Source: Nocardioides halotolerans DSM 19273 (GTDB lineage Bacteria > Actinomycetota > Actinomycetes > Propionibacteriales > Nocardioidaceae). Taken from it: a DNA stretch of 64,000 nucleotides. A model generated the notes under the pieces. It was not told the origin of the DNA. It saw only the letters and a program-made list of their open reading frames with translations, and did no database searches. The stretch is taken from assembly GCF_000422805.1 (NCBI RefSeq), contig NZ_KE383922.1, positions 223,984 to 287,983 on the forward strand. Direction: 5' to 3'. The translations under genes were made by a program, and so were the position numbers. This document shows, piece by piece, positions 24,586 to 33,279 of the stretch (position 1 is the stretch's first letter; every line of letters starts with the position of its first letter).

Positions 24586-25431
24586 ATGTCGTTCAATGAC
24601 GGCTCCTCATCGAGCGGGGGTCGCGTGGTCAATTTCCAGCCCTACTCACGCACGGTGCTGCGCGACCTCCGACACGCGTGGCTGCGCCGCCACCTGTGGT
24701 TCGTCATCGGAGCCATATCGATAACGGCCGGCTTCATGATCGCCATGACAGCGTTGATCACGCTGACCAGTGCCGACAACCGCGCAGGGTGGTACCTGCT
24801 CGGCATCGTTCACGCGGCGATGGTGAGCATTGTGTTGTACGGGATGCAGATCGGGTTCCTGCTCCAGGATCCCGACGGCATCCGGCAGCTCCGCGGCGCC
24901 TACGGAGAAGAAAACACCCGCACGGAGCTGCGGACGGCCAGGCGTAGACGGTTGATCTGGGGATGGGTCGACAGCATCACTCTCGAGCGGGGCGACCTCG
25001 ACCACGTCGTCGTGACGCGGCGTGGGGGCGTACTCGCGATCGATTCGAAATGGCGCAACGGCGTCGACGGGGCAGACCTCCAGGCGATGGTCGCCGCTGC
25101 AGGCAAGGTCCGGCTCCGGGCCGAACACTTGACTCGCCAGCTCCTCAGCTCAGAACGAGGCGCTCGACACCGGGCGTATGGCGGATCGGTCACTGTGCGG
25201 CCTGTAGTGGTCATCTGGGGGGCAGAGCAACAACGTCTGCCGAAGGACGGTGCTTGCATCGGAGGCATCGACTTCGTGGCGGGGAGCCACCTGCGCAGGT
25301 GGCTGCGTCGGCTCGACGCGGAGCCGGTGGCCAAGGAGGCCGGTACAGAGCTCCTCGACAACCTCGACAAGTTTCGCGCCGCATCCGCGCGGACCGAGCG
25401 CGAGAGAAGGTCACTCGATTCACATCCGTGA
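24586..25431 (+). CDS. Membrane protein with NERD (nuclease-related) domain
   Basis: This 281-aa protein has two N-terminal membrane helices (about residues 38-61 and 69-93) and then a NERD domain: G-A-Y-G-E-E-N near 104, G-D-L-D-H-V-V-V near 136 and A-I-D-S-K-W near 151. The Glu-Asp-Asp-x-Lys set fits a PD-(D/E)XK-type nuclease core. NERD proteins are found in varied contexts including mobile and defence loci. Base composition is lower in GC than the surroundings. A second nuclease-like gene follows 38 nt later, suggesting a two-gene unit. Confidence 0.8.
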   Translation: MSFNDGSSSSGGRVVNFQPYSRTVLRDLRHAWLRRHLWFVIGAISITAGFMIAMTALITLTSADNRAGWYLLGIVHAAMVSIVLYGMQIGFLLQDPDGIRQLRGAYGEENTRTELRTARRRRLIWGWVDSITLERGDLDHVVVTRRGGVLAIDSKWRNGVDGADLQAMVAAAGKVRLRAEHLTRQLLSSERGARHRAYGGSVTVRPVVVIWGAEQQRLPKDGACIGGIDFVAGSHLRRWLRRLDAEPVAKEAGTELLDNLDKFRAASARTERERRSLDSHP

Positions 25432-25469
25432 TCGGCGGGGTCAGCGCGCGGAGTTCGTAGTCTGCAGTC

Positions 25470-26084
25470 GTGCATGAAGACCTGCTCGCCCTCGTTGTGA
25501 ATCGCAAGACCGGCGATGAGCGGTTGCGCCGGTCAGAGGACATCACTGACCACACGCTGCTCGACTTCTGGCGCTGGTCCCAGTCGGACCTCCTGAGCAA
25601 CGCCACGCGGGGCATCCTCGCCGAGTACATCGTCGGCCTTGCGCTCGGCTGTGTCACAGCAACTCGTCGTGAATGGGACGCGGCCGATCTGCTGACGGAC
25701 GACAACATCCGCGTCGAGGTGAAGTCGGCCGCCTATCTGCAGACCTGGACGCAGTCGGCTCTGTCCAAGATCGGCTTCGGGATCCAGCCAACTCGGGGCT
25801 GGGACGCCGGGACGAACACCGTGTCGCCTGATCTGAGGCGCCAGTCGGATGTCTACGTGTTCGCACTGCTCGAGCACCTGAGCAAAGCCACCGTCGACCC
25901 GCTCGACCTAGACCAGTGGGTCTTTTACGTGCTGCCGACAGCGACGCTCGACCGGCAGCTCGCCGCGCAGCGCAGGATCAGCCTGGCGCGGCTGTTGACC
26001 CTCGAGCCCGAGACAACTCGATTCGACGGCCTCAACACTGCGGTCACGGGTGCAGCGCTACGCGGGGGTCAAGAGGCCACCTGA
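25470..26084 (+). CDS. PD-(D/E)XK-like protein of unknown role
   Basis: This 204-aa protein has the arrangement typical of small PD-(D/E)XK nucleases: R-G-I-L-A-E-Y-I-V (Glu52 in a helix), W-D-A-A-D-L-L (Asp70/73), and R-V-E-V-K-S-A (Glu83-x-Lys85) followed by a Q-T-W-x-Q segment. S-D-V-Y-V-F-A-L-L and Q-W-V-F-Y-V-L strands follow. It resembles stand-alone restriction-like proteins but no methyltransferase or specificity subunit is nearby. The GTG start is tentative. With the NERD gene it forms a lower-GC patch ending close to a tRNA cluster. Confidence 0.7.
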   Translation: MHEDLLALVVNRKTGDERLRRSEDITDHTLLDFWRWSQSDLLSNATRGILAEYIVGLALGCVTATRREWDAADLLTDDNIRVEVKSAAYLQTWTQSALSKIGFGIQPTRGWDAGTNTVSPDLRRQSDVYVFALLEHLSKATVDPLDLDQWVFYVLPTATLDRQLAAQRRISLARLLTLEPETTRFDGLNTAVTGAALRGGQEAT

Positions 26085-26234
26085 TCACTCCGACGGGCGG
26101 CTCGAGCATAGGGTCAGAATTGGGTCCCCGGCCCTCAAGAAAACGATGACCAGGATGACCGCTGATTCACCTGGCAGAGGCGTGGCACCCAGGCCGGGTT
26201 GATGTGGGAGCCGGCCTCAAATCTGCGGTGAGGC

Positions 26235-26309
26235 TGGTGGGCGATACTGGGTTTGAACCAGTGACCTCTTCCGTGTCAGGGAAGCGCGCTACCGCTGCGC
26301 CAATCGCCC
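26235..26309 (-). tRNA. tRNA-Val (GAC)
   Basis: A full cloverleaf is visible: acceptor GGGCGAT/ATCGCCC, D-arm GCGC/GCGC, anticodon stem CTTCC/GGAAG with loop CTGACAC (anticodon GAC), and T-arm ACTGG/CCAGT with TTCAAAC. The 3' ACCA is encoded. It is nearly identical to the tRNA-Val (CAC) at 27542-27613 in opposite orientation. Confidence 0.95.
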
Positions 26310-26326
26310 GTTGTGGAGTTGTTTCG

Positions 26327-26397
26327 AGGTGGGTACGGGATTTGAACCCGTGTAAACGGATTTGCAGTCCGTTGCCTCGCCTCTCGGCCAACCCACC
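26327..26397 (-). tRNA. tRNA-Cys (GCA)
   Basis: The acceptor GGTGGGT/ACCCACC and the anticodon stem ACGGA/TCCGT with loop CTGCAAA (anticodon GCA) are visible. The T-loop is TTCAAAT. CCA is not encoded. Confidence 0.93.
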
Positions 26398-26426
26398 GTT
26401 GGATGGGTCCGCCGAGACCCGCTCCG

Positions 26427-26499
26427 AGCGGACGACGAGGCTCGAACTCGCGACCTCAACCTTGGCAAGGTTGCGCTCTACCAACTGAGCTACGTCCGC
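26427..26499 (-). tRNA. tRNA-Gly (GCC)
   Basis: The acceptor GCGGACG/CGTCCGC and the anticodon stem CAACC/GGTTG with loop TTGCCAA (anticodon GCC) are visible. The T-loop is TTCGAGC. CCA is not encoded. Confidence 0.94.
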
Positions 26500-26594
26500 C
26501 TGCCTCCGGCGACCGGTCTCCCGGCGTCGAAGTGCGTCAGAACCTTAGCCGATGCTCTCCGGCGTACAAACTTGGCACGCGGTTCGGGCGGGTT

Positions 26595-26660
26595 GGGTGC
26601 CTCGGCTGCGGAGGCTTCGAGGCTCGTCGCTGGCGCTCCTCGCACCTCAACCACCGTGGA
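26595..26660. repeat. Dispersed repeat family A
   Basis: GGCTTCGAGGCTCGTCGCTG followed by GCGCTCCTCGCACCTCAACC matches copies at 19746-19800 (inverted) and 33672-33715. It ends just before the ribosome-binding site of the aminotransferase gene. Confidence 0.65.
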
Positions 26661-26685
26661 GAGGGCCGGTGGAAGGATGTGCTGC

Positions 26686-27513
26686 GTGCGCGCGTGGGTG
26701 AACGGCAAGATCCTCGACGACCCGGCGGGGCCGGCGGTGGCGGTGAGCGACCACGGGCTGACGGTGGGGGACGGTGTCTTCGAGGCGGTCAAGGCCGTCA
26801 ACGGACGGCCGTTCGCGCTGGAGCGGCACCTGGAGCGTCTGACGTCGAGCGCGGAGGGCCTGGGTCTGCCGACGCCCGACCTGGACGACGTACGCCGCGG
26901 TGTGCGAGCGGTGCTCGAGGGAACGACCGATCCGCTGACGCGGATCCGGATCACCTACACGGGTGGGCCGGCGCCGCTGGGGAGCGGGCGGGGCGATGGC
27001 GAGCCGACGCTGGTCGTGGTCGCCGCGCCGCTGCCGGAGGCGGCCGAGAGCAGCCGGGTCGCGACGGTGCCGTGGCCGCGCAACGAGCGGGGGGCACTGG
27101 CCGGGCTCAAGACCACGTCGTACGGCGAGAACGTCGTGATGCTCGCCCACGCCCAGGCGAGGGGAGCGGGGGAGGCGGTGATGGCCAACCTCGCGGGGCA
27201 CCTCTGCGAGGGGACCGGCTCCAACGTGTTCTACGTCATCGACGGCGAGCTGCGGACGCCGTCGCTGGGGAGCGGCTGCCTGGCGGGGGTGACCAGGGCG
27301 CTCGTGCTGGAGTGGTACGGCGGCCGGGAGGTCGACGAGCCGATCGAGGTGATTCACGAGGCGAGCGAGGTGTTCCTCGCCTCGACCACCCGCGACGTGC
27401 AGCCCGTGAGCCACTGGGACGACCTCGAGCTGCCGGTGCCGGGGCCGATCACGAAGGCTGCCCACGAGGCCTGGCGCGAGCGCGAGGACACGATGCTGGA
27501 AGCTCTCACCTGA
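26686..27513 (+). CDS. Class IV aminotransferase, aminodeoxychorismate lyase-like
   Basis: This 275-aa fold-type IV PLP enzyme has V-G-D-G-V-F-E-A near residue 30, the catalytic Lys in L-A-G-L-K-T-T-S-Y near 138, and E-G-T-G-S-N-V-F near 175. The short V-R-A-W-V-N-G start and overall length fit PabC (4-amino-4-deoxychorismate lyase, folate synthesis); D-amino-acid or branched-chain aminotransferase cannot be excluded. The GTG at 26686 is preferred because GGAAGG is 9-10 nt upstream; the in-frame ATG at 26677 overlaps that signal. tRNA genes flank it on both sides. Confidence 0.82.
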   Translation: MRAWVNGKILDDPAGPAVAVSDHGLTVGDGVFEAVKAVNGRPFALERHLERLTSSAEGLGLPTPDLDDVRRGVRAVLEGTTDPLTRIRITYTGGPAPLGSGRGDGEPTLVVVAAPLPEAAESSRVATVPWPRNERGALAGLKTTSYGENVVMLAHAQARGAGEAVMANLAGHLCEGTGSNVFYVIDGELRTPSLGSGCLAGVTRALVLEWYGGREVDEPIEVIHEASEVFLASTTRDVQPVSHWDDLELPVPGPITKAAHEAWREREDTMLEALT

Positions 27514-27541
27514 TGGGCTAGCATCAGCGGCTGCAAAGCAG

Positions 27542-27613
27542 GGGCGATTGGCGCAGTGGTAGCGCGCTTCGTTCACACCGAAGAGGTCACTGGTTCGAAC
27601 CCAGTATCGCCCA
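27542..27613 (+). tRNA. tRNA-Val (CAC)
   Basis: The acceptor GGGCGAT/ATCGCCC and the anticodon stem CTTCG/CGAAG with loop TTCACAC (anticodon CAC) are visible. The T-loop is TTCGAAC. CCA is not encoded. Outside the anticodon arm it differs from tRNA-Val (GAC) at only two positions, pointing to duplication. Confidence 0.95.
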
Positions 27614-27741
27614 CCCATCCCGGTCCATACGGCCCGGCCGCGTCCATAACCTCCTGACGCCGCCTGCGTTGGCTCTGACAGGTGCCCGACGAGGTCCGAC
27701 GAGCGCCCTCGGCGCTCCCTCGTGGACCCTGGAGGTGCTTC

Positions 27742-28857
27742 GTGCGCGTACGCGACGCAGTTCCGGTCATCCTGGTCCTGGCACTGAGCCCGTGCGCCCC
27801 GGTTCCGGCGGACGCGGCCGCTCACCGGCCCCTTGTCCTCGCCCAGCCCGCCGTCAAGGGCGAGCACGCCCAGCTCACGGGGCGCGTGGCGATGAAGGCG
27901 ACGAAGGTCGTCATCCAGCGCAAGGCCGGCAAGAGGTGGAAGAAGGTGCGCGCCGTGAAGGTGCGCCACCACTCGTTCAAGACCAAGCTGCCACTTCTCG
28001 ACCAGCCCCAGAAGATCCGCGCCGTGGTGGGCAAGGCCAGGAGCAAGCCGCGCACGCTGCCGGCGCTCGCGCCGTCGGACGCGTGCGGCCCGCAGCCGCT
28101 GAAGGCCGACGGCACCCGGTGGTCGTGCACCTTCAACGACGACTTCGCGGGGTCCGCCCTGGACCGCACGAAGTGGGTGCCGCAGACCATCTTCTCCAGC
28201 GGCAACTTCCTCGTGGGCCCCTACGCCTGCTACTACGACGACCCGTCGCTCATCTCGGTCAGCGGTGGGGCGCTGCACCTCACGGTGCGCGGGCTGGCAC
28301 CGCCCCGGCAGTGCATGGAGGTGGTCCCGCTGCTCCCGACGTCGTACGGCGCGGGGATGGTCAGCACCTACCACCTGTTCAGCCAGCAGTACGGGCGGTT
28401 CGAGGCTCGCTTCCGCACGACCAGGACGGACAAGCCCGGGCTGCAGGAGTCCTGGTGGCTGTGGCCCGACGACCGCGAGGGCATCCTCGCCTCGTGGCCG
28501 CTCGCCGGTGAGATCGACATCGTCGAGACCTACTCGAAGTACCCCGGGCTCGGCATCCCCTTCCTCCACTACACCGGCAACGACAACGGGGGCCCGGTGC
28601 CGGGCCTGAACACCTCCTGGGACTGCGAGGCACGGCGGGGGGTGTTCAACACCTACACGCTGGTGTGGACGGCCACCTCACTCGAGGCGTTCGTCAACGG
28701 CGAGAGCTGCCTGCTCAACACCTCGGGCAACACCGCGTTCATGAAGAAGTACATCCTCAACCTCACCCAGGCGCTCGGCACCGGTGACAACAGCTACACC
28801 GGCACCGCGCCGCTGCCGGCAACGATGGACGTCGACTACGTCAAGGTCTGGCAGTAG
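27742..28857 (+). CDS. Secreted glycoside hydrolase family 16 enzyme
   Basis: This 371-aa protein has a signal peptide (about residues 1-25), a Lys-rich region of about 75 residues, and a GH16 catalytic domain from about 125 to the end. The active site is E257-I-D259-I-V-E262, the classic E-x-D-x-x-E with nucleophile and acid/base. GH16 enzymes cut beta-1,3 or mixed-linkage glucans, agars or carrageenans; the substrate is probably a beta-glucan but is not proven. GGAGGTG lies 4-5 nt before the GTG at 27742, which opens the signal peptide; an earlier in-frame GTG at 27682 is less likely. Confidence 0.9.
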   Translation: MRVRDAVPVILVLALSPCAPVPADAAAHRPLVLAQPAVKGEHAQLTGRVAMKATKVVIQRKAGKRWKKVRAVKVRHHSFKTKLPLLDQPQKIRAVVGKARSKPRTLPALAPSDACGPQPLKADGTRWSCTFNDDFAGSALDRTKWVPQTIFSSGNFLVGPYACYYDDPSLISVSGGALHLTVRGLAPPRQCMEVVPLLPTSYGAGMVSTYHLFSQQYGRFEARFRTTRTDKPGLQESWWLWPDDREGILASWPLAGEIDIVETYSKYPGLGIPFLHYTGNDNGGPVPGLNTSWDCEARRGVFNTYTLVWTATSLEAFVNGESCLLNTSGNTAFMKKYILNLTQALGTGDNSYTGTAPLPATMDVDYVKVWQ

Positions 28858-28875
28858 GGCGCAGTCGCGGCGCCC

Positions 28876-29466
28876 TCAGTAGCCGTTCGAGTCCGGCAGC
28901 CCGTAGCTGGCGTAGTACCAGACCGCCGAGGTCAGGACGACCGCGACGAACAGCGTGAACAGCAGGCCGCCGGCCATCGGGAGGAACCAGCCCGGAGCGC
29001 GCTTCGAGCGGACCGCCACGACCTTCACGAACGCCGCTCCGAAGACCGTGCAGCCGAGCACGCCGTGCACGACCGTGCGCAGCCCGACCTTCTCGCCATC
29101 GGGGAGGTGGCCGTACTCCAGGCCGAGTGCCCAGAGGCAGTGGTAGGCGACGAAGACCGCCAGCAGCAGCGCGAGCGTGCCCGAGGCGCGGTGCGCGGTG
29201 CCGAGCCAGGGCGGCGCAATGACGGGCACCTTGCCGTAGAGCACGAGCGCGCCGAGGACCTGCAACAGCGCCAGCACGCCGATGGCGGTGGTGACCACCA
29301 CCTTCATCTGGATCACGGTGTGGAAGCCGAGTGTCGTCGTAGCGTCGAGCGTCGGGCCGTGCACCCGCCCGAACACGCCGATCAGCACGGCGACCGCCGC
29401 GCCGGCCGCGAACGCCGCCAGCGGGACCGCCATCCGCCTGCCCGCCGCGGCTGCGCCGTCCGTCAT
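28876..29466 (-). CDS. DUF6529-like membrane protein
   Basis: This 196-aa protein has five hydrophobic helices. A H-R-A-S-G-T-L-A segment leads into Y-H-C-L-W-A-L-G, then V-V-H-G-V-L-G-C, and [14 protein letters not shown] near the end. These fit the DUF6529 family as I recall it; the conserved His residues could bind haem, as in small b-type cytochromes, but this is inference. The ATG at 29466 gives the usual length. It is transcribed divergently from thrS, about 120 nt apart. Confidence 0.78.
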   Translation of the reverse strand: MTDGAAAAGRRMAVPLAAFAAGAAVAVLIGVFGRVHGPTLDATTTLGFHTVIQMKVVVTTAIGVLALLQVLGALVLYGKVPVIAPPWLGTAHRASGTLALLLAVFVAYHCLWALGLEYGHLPDGEKVGLRTVVHGVLGCTVFGAAFVKVVAVRSKRAPGWFLPMAGGLLFTLFVAVVLTSAVWYYASYGLPDSNGY

Positions 29467-29576
29467 GGGCCGAGCATGTCGCCGGGCGGCGCGTTTGGGA
29501 ACACCGTCGCCGTCGACGCGGCACACCACCGGCACACCAGCGGCAAACCAGTGGCCGGGAGCCCGGGGACCGTCGT

Positions 29577-29582
29577 TACGAT
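29577..29582 (+). promoter_or_regulatory. Predicted -10 element of a leaderless thrS transcript
   Basis: TACGAT ends 7 nt before the thrS ATG and no Shine-Dalgarno is present. This leaves no room for a T-box or other leader. Confidence 0.5.
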
Positions 29583-29589
29583 CGACCGC

Positions 29590-31587
29590 ATGTCCGACCT
29601 CAAGATCGCCCTCGTCCGCGCTGGTCAGCGTGAGGACGTGGCGGTCACGACGGGCACCAAGGCGTGGGAGCCGTTCAAGGACGACGCCGACGTCATCGCG
29701 GCGCGGGTGAACGGCGCGCTCAAGGACCTCTCCTACGAGCTCCAGGACGGCGACGAGGTCGAGGGCGTCGCGATCGACAGCCCCGACGGGCACGACATAC
29801 TGCGGCACTCGACCGCGCACGTGATGGCGCAGGCGGTCCAGGACCTCTTCCCGGAGGCGAAGCTCGGCATCGGCCCCCCGATCCGCGACGGCTTCTACTA
29901 CGACTTCGACGTCGAGACGCCGTTCGTGCCCGAGGACCTCGAGAAGATCGAGACCCGGATGCGCAAGATCATCAAGGAGGGCCAGCGGTTCTCCCGACGG
30001 GTCACCACCGACGCGGACGCACTGCGCGAGCTCCAGGACGAGCCCTACAAGATCGAGCTCATCGGGCTCAAGGGCGCGGGCATGGCCGAGGACGCCGCCC
30101 AGGAGATAGCAGAGGGAGCGTCGGCGGAGGTCGGGGCCGGCGAGCTGACGATCTACGACAACATCCGCCGCGACGGCGAGGTCGCGTGGGGCGACCTGTG
30201 CCGCGGGCCGCACCTGCCCACCACCAAGCGGATCCCGGCGTTCAAGCTGATGCGCACCGCCGCGGCGTACTGGCGCGGCGACGAGAGCAACAAGCAGCTC
30301 CAGCGCATCTACGGCACCGCCTGGGAGTCGAAGGAGGCGCTCGAGGCGCACCTGCACCGGCTCGAGGAGGCCGAGCGCCGCGACCACCGCAAGCTCGGGC
30401 GCGACCTCGACCTCTACTCCTTCCCCGACGAGCTCGGCTCGGGCCTGGTGGTCTTCCACCCCAAGGGCGGCGTCATCAAGCGGGTGATGGAGGACTACGT
30501 CCGGCAGCGGCACATCGAGGAGGGCTTCCAGTACGTCGGCACCCCCCACATCACCAAGGAGGGGTTGTTCCACACCTCCGGGCACCTGCCGTACTTCGAG
30601 GACACGATGTTCCCGCCGATGGAGCTGGAGAACAGCCGGTACTTCCTCAAGGCCATGAACTGCCCGATGCACAACCTGATCTACCGCTCCCGCGGGCGTT
30701 CCTACCGCGAGCTGCCGCTGCGGCTCTTCGAGTTCGGCGGCGTCTACCGCTACGAGAAGTCCGGCGTCGTGCACGGCCTGACCCGCGTGCGCGGCATGAC
30801 CCAGGACGACTCGCACTCCTACTGCATGCCCGAGCAGGCCGGCGACGAGATCAAGCACCTGCTCGGCTTCTGCCTGAGCCTGCTCCGCGACTTCGGGATC
30901 GACGACTTCTACCTCGAGCTGTCGACCCGCGACGACGCCAACGACAAGTTCATGGGCTCCGACGAGCAGTGGGAGACCGCCACCCGCATCCTCGAGGACG
31001 CCGCGCACGAGACCGGGCTCGAGCTGGTGCCCGACCCGGGCGGCGCGGCGTTCTACGGGCCGAAGATCTCGGTGCAGGCCAAGGACGCCATCGGCCGCAC
31101 CTGGCAGCTCTCCACGATCCAGTACGACTTCAACCAGCCGGCCGGCTTCGGGCTGGAGTACCAAGCCCCCGACGGGTCGCGCCAGCAGCCGGTGATGATC
31201 CACTCCGCGAAGTTCGGCTCGCTCGAGCGGTTCTACGGCGTGCTGGTCGAGCACTACGCCGGCGCGTTCCCGCCCTGGCTGTCGCCGGTGCAGGTCCAGG
31301 GGATCCCGATCGCCGAGCGGCACGTCGACTACCTGTACGACGTTGCGCGGCGGCTCACCAAGGCGGGCATCCGCGTCGAGGTCGACGAGTCCGGCGACCG
31401 GATGCAGAAGAAGATCCGCAACGCCCAGCTCCAGAAGGTGCCGTTCATGATGATCGCGGGAGACGACGACGTGGCCGCCGGTGCGGTCTCGTTCCGCTAC
31501 CGCGACGGGCACCAGGACAACGGCGTGTCGATCGAGGACGCCATCGCCCGGGTCGTTGCCGCCGTGGAGTCGCGCGAGCAGGTCTGA
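29590..31587 (+). CDS. thrS: Threonyl-tRNA synthetase
   Basis: This 665-aa class II synthetase has an N-terminal TGS domain (about residues 1-65) and an editing domain with H-S-T-A-H near 76 and D-S-H-S-Y-C motifs. The catalytic core carries motif 2 ([12 protein letters not shown]) and motif 3 region residues, followed by the anticodon-binding domain. It charges tRNA-Thr and clears mischarged Ser. It is the left end of a conserved actinobacterial gene block; in mycobacteria the HIT and pgsA genes follow directly. Here a methyltransferase starts 4 nt downstream. Confidence 0.98.
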   Translation: MSDLKIALVRAGQREDVAVTTGTKAWEPFKDDADVIAARVNGALKDLSYELQDGDEVEGVAIDSPDGHDILRHSTAHVMAQAVQDLFPEAKLGIGPPIRDGFYYDFDVETPFVPEDLEKIETRMRKIIKEGQRFSRRVTTDADALRELQDEPYKIELIGLKGAGMAEDAAQEIAEGASAEVGAGELTIYDNIRRDGEVAWGDLCRGPHLPTTKRIPAFKLMRTAAAYWRGDESNKQLQRIYGTAWESKEALEAHLHRLEEAERRDHRKLGRDLDLYSFPDELGSGLVVFHPKGGVIKRVMEDYVRQRHIEEGFQYVGTPHITKEGLFHTSGHLPYFEDTMFPPMELENSRYFLKAMNCPMHNLIYRSRGRSYRELPLRLFEFGGVYRYEKSGVVHGLTRVRGMTQDDSHSYCMPEQAGDEIKHLLGFCLSLLRDFGIDDFYLELSTRDDANDKFMGSDEQWETATRILEDAAHETGLELVPDPGGAAFYGPKISVQAKDAIGRTWQLSTIQYDFNQPAGFGLEYQAPDGSRQQPVMIHSAKFGSLERFYGVLVEHYAGAFPPWLSPVQVQGIPIAERHVDYLYDVARRLTKAGIRVEVDESGDRMQKKIRNAQLQKVPFMMIAGDDDVAAGAVSFRYRDGHQDNGVSIEDAIARVVAAVESREQV

Positions 31588-31590
31588 GCC

Positions 31591-32328
31591 GTGCCCGAGG
31601 ACTTCTTCGGCGAGCCTGTCGCGGCGTCGTACGACGACGACACCGACGTCCGGTTCGGCGAGCGGCACCTGGCGCTCGAGTCGGCGTTCCTCGCCGGCCT
31701 GGCGGGGGACCGGGGACGGGCGCTCGAGCTCGCCATCGGCACCGGCCGGGTGGCGCTCCCGCTGGCGGCCCGCGGCGTCGAGGTGCGCGGCATCGACCTG
31801 TCGGAGGCGATGGTCTCGCAGCTGCGGGCGAAGCCGGGCGGGGCCGACCTGCCGGTGACCATCGGCGACTTCAGCACCGCCGACGCGGGGGCGCGCGACC
31901 TCGACCTCGTCTACCTGGTCTTCAACACCATCGGCAACGTCGCCAGCCAGGACGCCCAGGTCGCCACGTTCGCGAACGCCGCCCGCCACCTGCGCACCGG
32001 CGGCTGCTTCGTCGTCGAGACCGGGGTGCCCGGCGTCCTGGCCGCGCAGCACGACCACCGCTACCGCGTGTTCCACCACGCCGACGAGCACCACGGCATC
32101 GACGAGTACGACCCGGTCACCCAGCTGATGTGGTCGCACCACTACACGCGCACCGACGACGGCACCTACCGGCGCAACAGCGTGCCGTTCCGCTACGCGT
32201 GGCCGGCGGAGCTCGACCTGATGGCGCGGCTGGCGGGGATGCGACTGCGCGAGCGGTGGGCGTGGTGGGACCGCTCGCCGTTCACCGCCGCCAGCCCCTC
32301 GCACGTCTCGGTGTGGGAGAAGGAGTGA
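31591..32328 (+). CDS. Class I SAM-dependent methyltransferase
   Basis: This 245-aa protein has motif I (A-L-E-L-A-I-G-T-G-R-V-A-L-P) near residue 45 and motif II (V-R-G-I-D-L-S-E-A-M) near 67. The C-terminal half has several His and Tyr residues (H-H-A-D-E-H-H, W-S-H-H-Y-T). The substrate is unknown. GTG at 31591 lies 3 nt after the thrS stop, so the two are probably co-transcribed. The gene is not part of the usual thrS neighbourhood and marks the left edge of an insertion before the HIT gene. Confidence 0.85.
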   Translation: MPEDFFGEPVAASYDDDTDVRFGERHLALESAFLAGLAGDRGRALELAIGTGRVALPLAARGVEVRGIDLSEAMVSQLRAKPGGADLPVTIGDFSTADAGARDLDLVYLVFNTIGNVASQDAQVATFANAARHLRTGGCFVVETGVPGVLAAQHDHRYRVFHHADEHHGIDEYDPVTQLMWSHHYTRTDDGTYRRNSVPFRYAWPAELDLMARLAGMRLRERWAWWDRSPFTAASPSHVSVWEKE

Positions 32329-33251
32329 GGCGCGCGGCGCTCGCCGCGGTCGTGGTGCTGCTCGCCGGGTGCGGCGGCGGCCCTGTGGGGGACGACGGCG
32401 CGCGTACGTCGAAGCCGACCGCGTCGGCGCCGACCGCCCCCGCCGTCGACGAGGCCGAGCTCGCGCGGCTGAAGGAGCTGACCGCGCTCGCGCTGCGCGC
32501 CCAGGAGGCCGCCGCGGAGCTGAACGCCGCCGGCGGGCTGGTGCCGCCGCAGGAGGGGCCGGTGCTCGGCGCGGACGTCAGCTGGCCGCAGTGCCCGCCG
32601 GGGATGGGCATCCCCCACAAGGAGTCGTCCGGCCAGCCGATGCCGCTGGAGGGCCCGGGGGAGACCGAGTACCTCATCCTCGGCCTCACCAACGGGCCGG
32701 GCTTCCACCCGAACCCCTGCCTGGCCGACCAGGTCGCCTACGCGCGCGAGCGCGGGCTGCTCGTGGCGGCGTACTCCGTGATCAGCTGGCCCGACGAGGC
32801 GGCCCAGGCGACGTACGGCGGACTGCAGGAGGCCGGCCAGGCGCAGGCGGAGTTCAACCTGCGCACCATGAAAGCCGCCGGTCTCGACTCGCCGATCATC
32901 TGGCTCGACGTCGAGCAGGTCCCGTTCTACGAGTGGTCGACGAGCACGGCTGCGAACGCCGAGGTGGTGCTGGGGGCGGCGCGCGGGTACGCCGAGGCGG
33001 GCTACCGGGTCGGCGTCTACTCGACGCCGGCGATCTGGGCGGGCCTCGTCGGCGACCTCAGCCTGGGTGTGCCCGAGTGGCGGGCGGCCGGGCAGACCTC
33101 CCGGGAGGAGGCGCTGACCCGCTGCGGCAGCGATTGGCTGATCCAGGGCGGGATCGCCGCGCTCGCGCAGTGGGTCGAGGACGGCCGTGATCGCAACATC
33201 ACGTGTCCGGGGACGGAGTCCGAGCTGGGGGACTACTTCCGGAACCTGTAG
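32325..33251 (+). CDS. Lipoprotein with GH25-like (lysozyme-fold) domain
   Basis: This 308-aa lipoprotein has a lipobox L-L-A-G-C at about residue 15. A short disordered, helical linker (to about residue 80) is followed by a domain starting G-A-D-V-S-W-P-Q-C-P. That domain holds Y-L-I-L-G-L-T-N-G, V-A-A-Y-S-V-I-S-W-P and I-I-W-L-D-V-E strands, the pattern of GH25-like beta/alpha barrels. The D-V-S and W-L-D-V-E acidic residues match catalytic positions of GH25 muramidases, so peptidoglycan binding or cleavage is plausible. The GTG overlaps the methyltransferase stop by 4 nt. Confidence 0.78.
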   Translation: MRRAALAAVVVLLAGCGGGPVGDDGARTSKPTASAPTAPAVDEAELARLKELTALALRAQEAAAELNAAGGLVPPQEGPVLGADVSWPQCPPGMGIPHKESSGQPMPLEGPGETEYLILGLTNGPGFHPNPCLADQVAYARERGLLVAAYSVISWPDEAAQATYGGLQEAGQAQAEFNLRTMKAAGLDSPIIWLDVEQVPFYEWSTSTAANAEVVLGAARGYAEAGYRVGVYSTPAIWAGLVGDLSLGVPEWRAAGQTSREEALTRCGSDWLIQGGIAALAQWVEDGRDRNITCPGTESELGDYFRNL

Positions 33252-33279
33252 GGCGAGGTGTGCGTACGGCCGTGGCCCG

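Noticed and set aside
26204..26488. ORF with the G-F-E-P-V-T-S-S-V pattern
   Set aside because: This is the translation of reverse-strand tRNA genes, a well-known false gene.
28876..32304. Very long reverse ORF antisense to thrS and its neighbour
   Set aside because: GC-rich third positions of thrS and the methyltransferase leave the antisense frame open. Only the 28876-29466 part, which is outside them, has its own family similarity.
29664..33251. 1195-codon forward ORF across thrS and the methyltransferase
   Set aside because: It is a shadow frame of thrS and the methyltransferase. Only the last 309 codons, from the GTG at 32325, encode a real protein.
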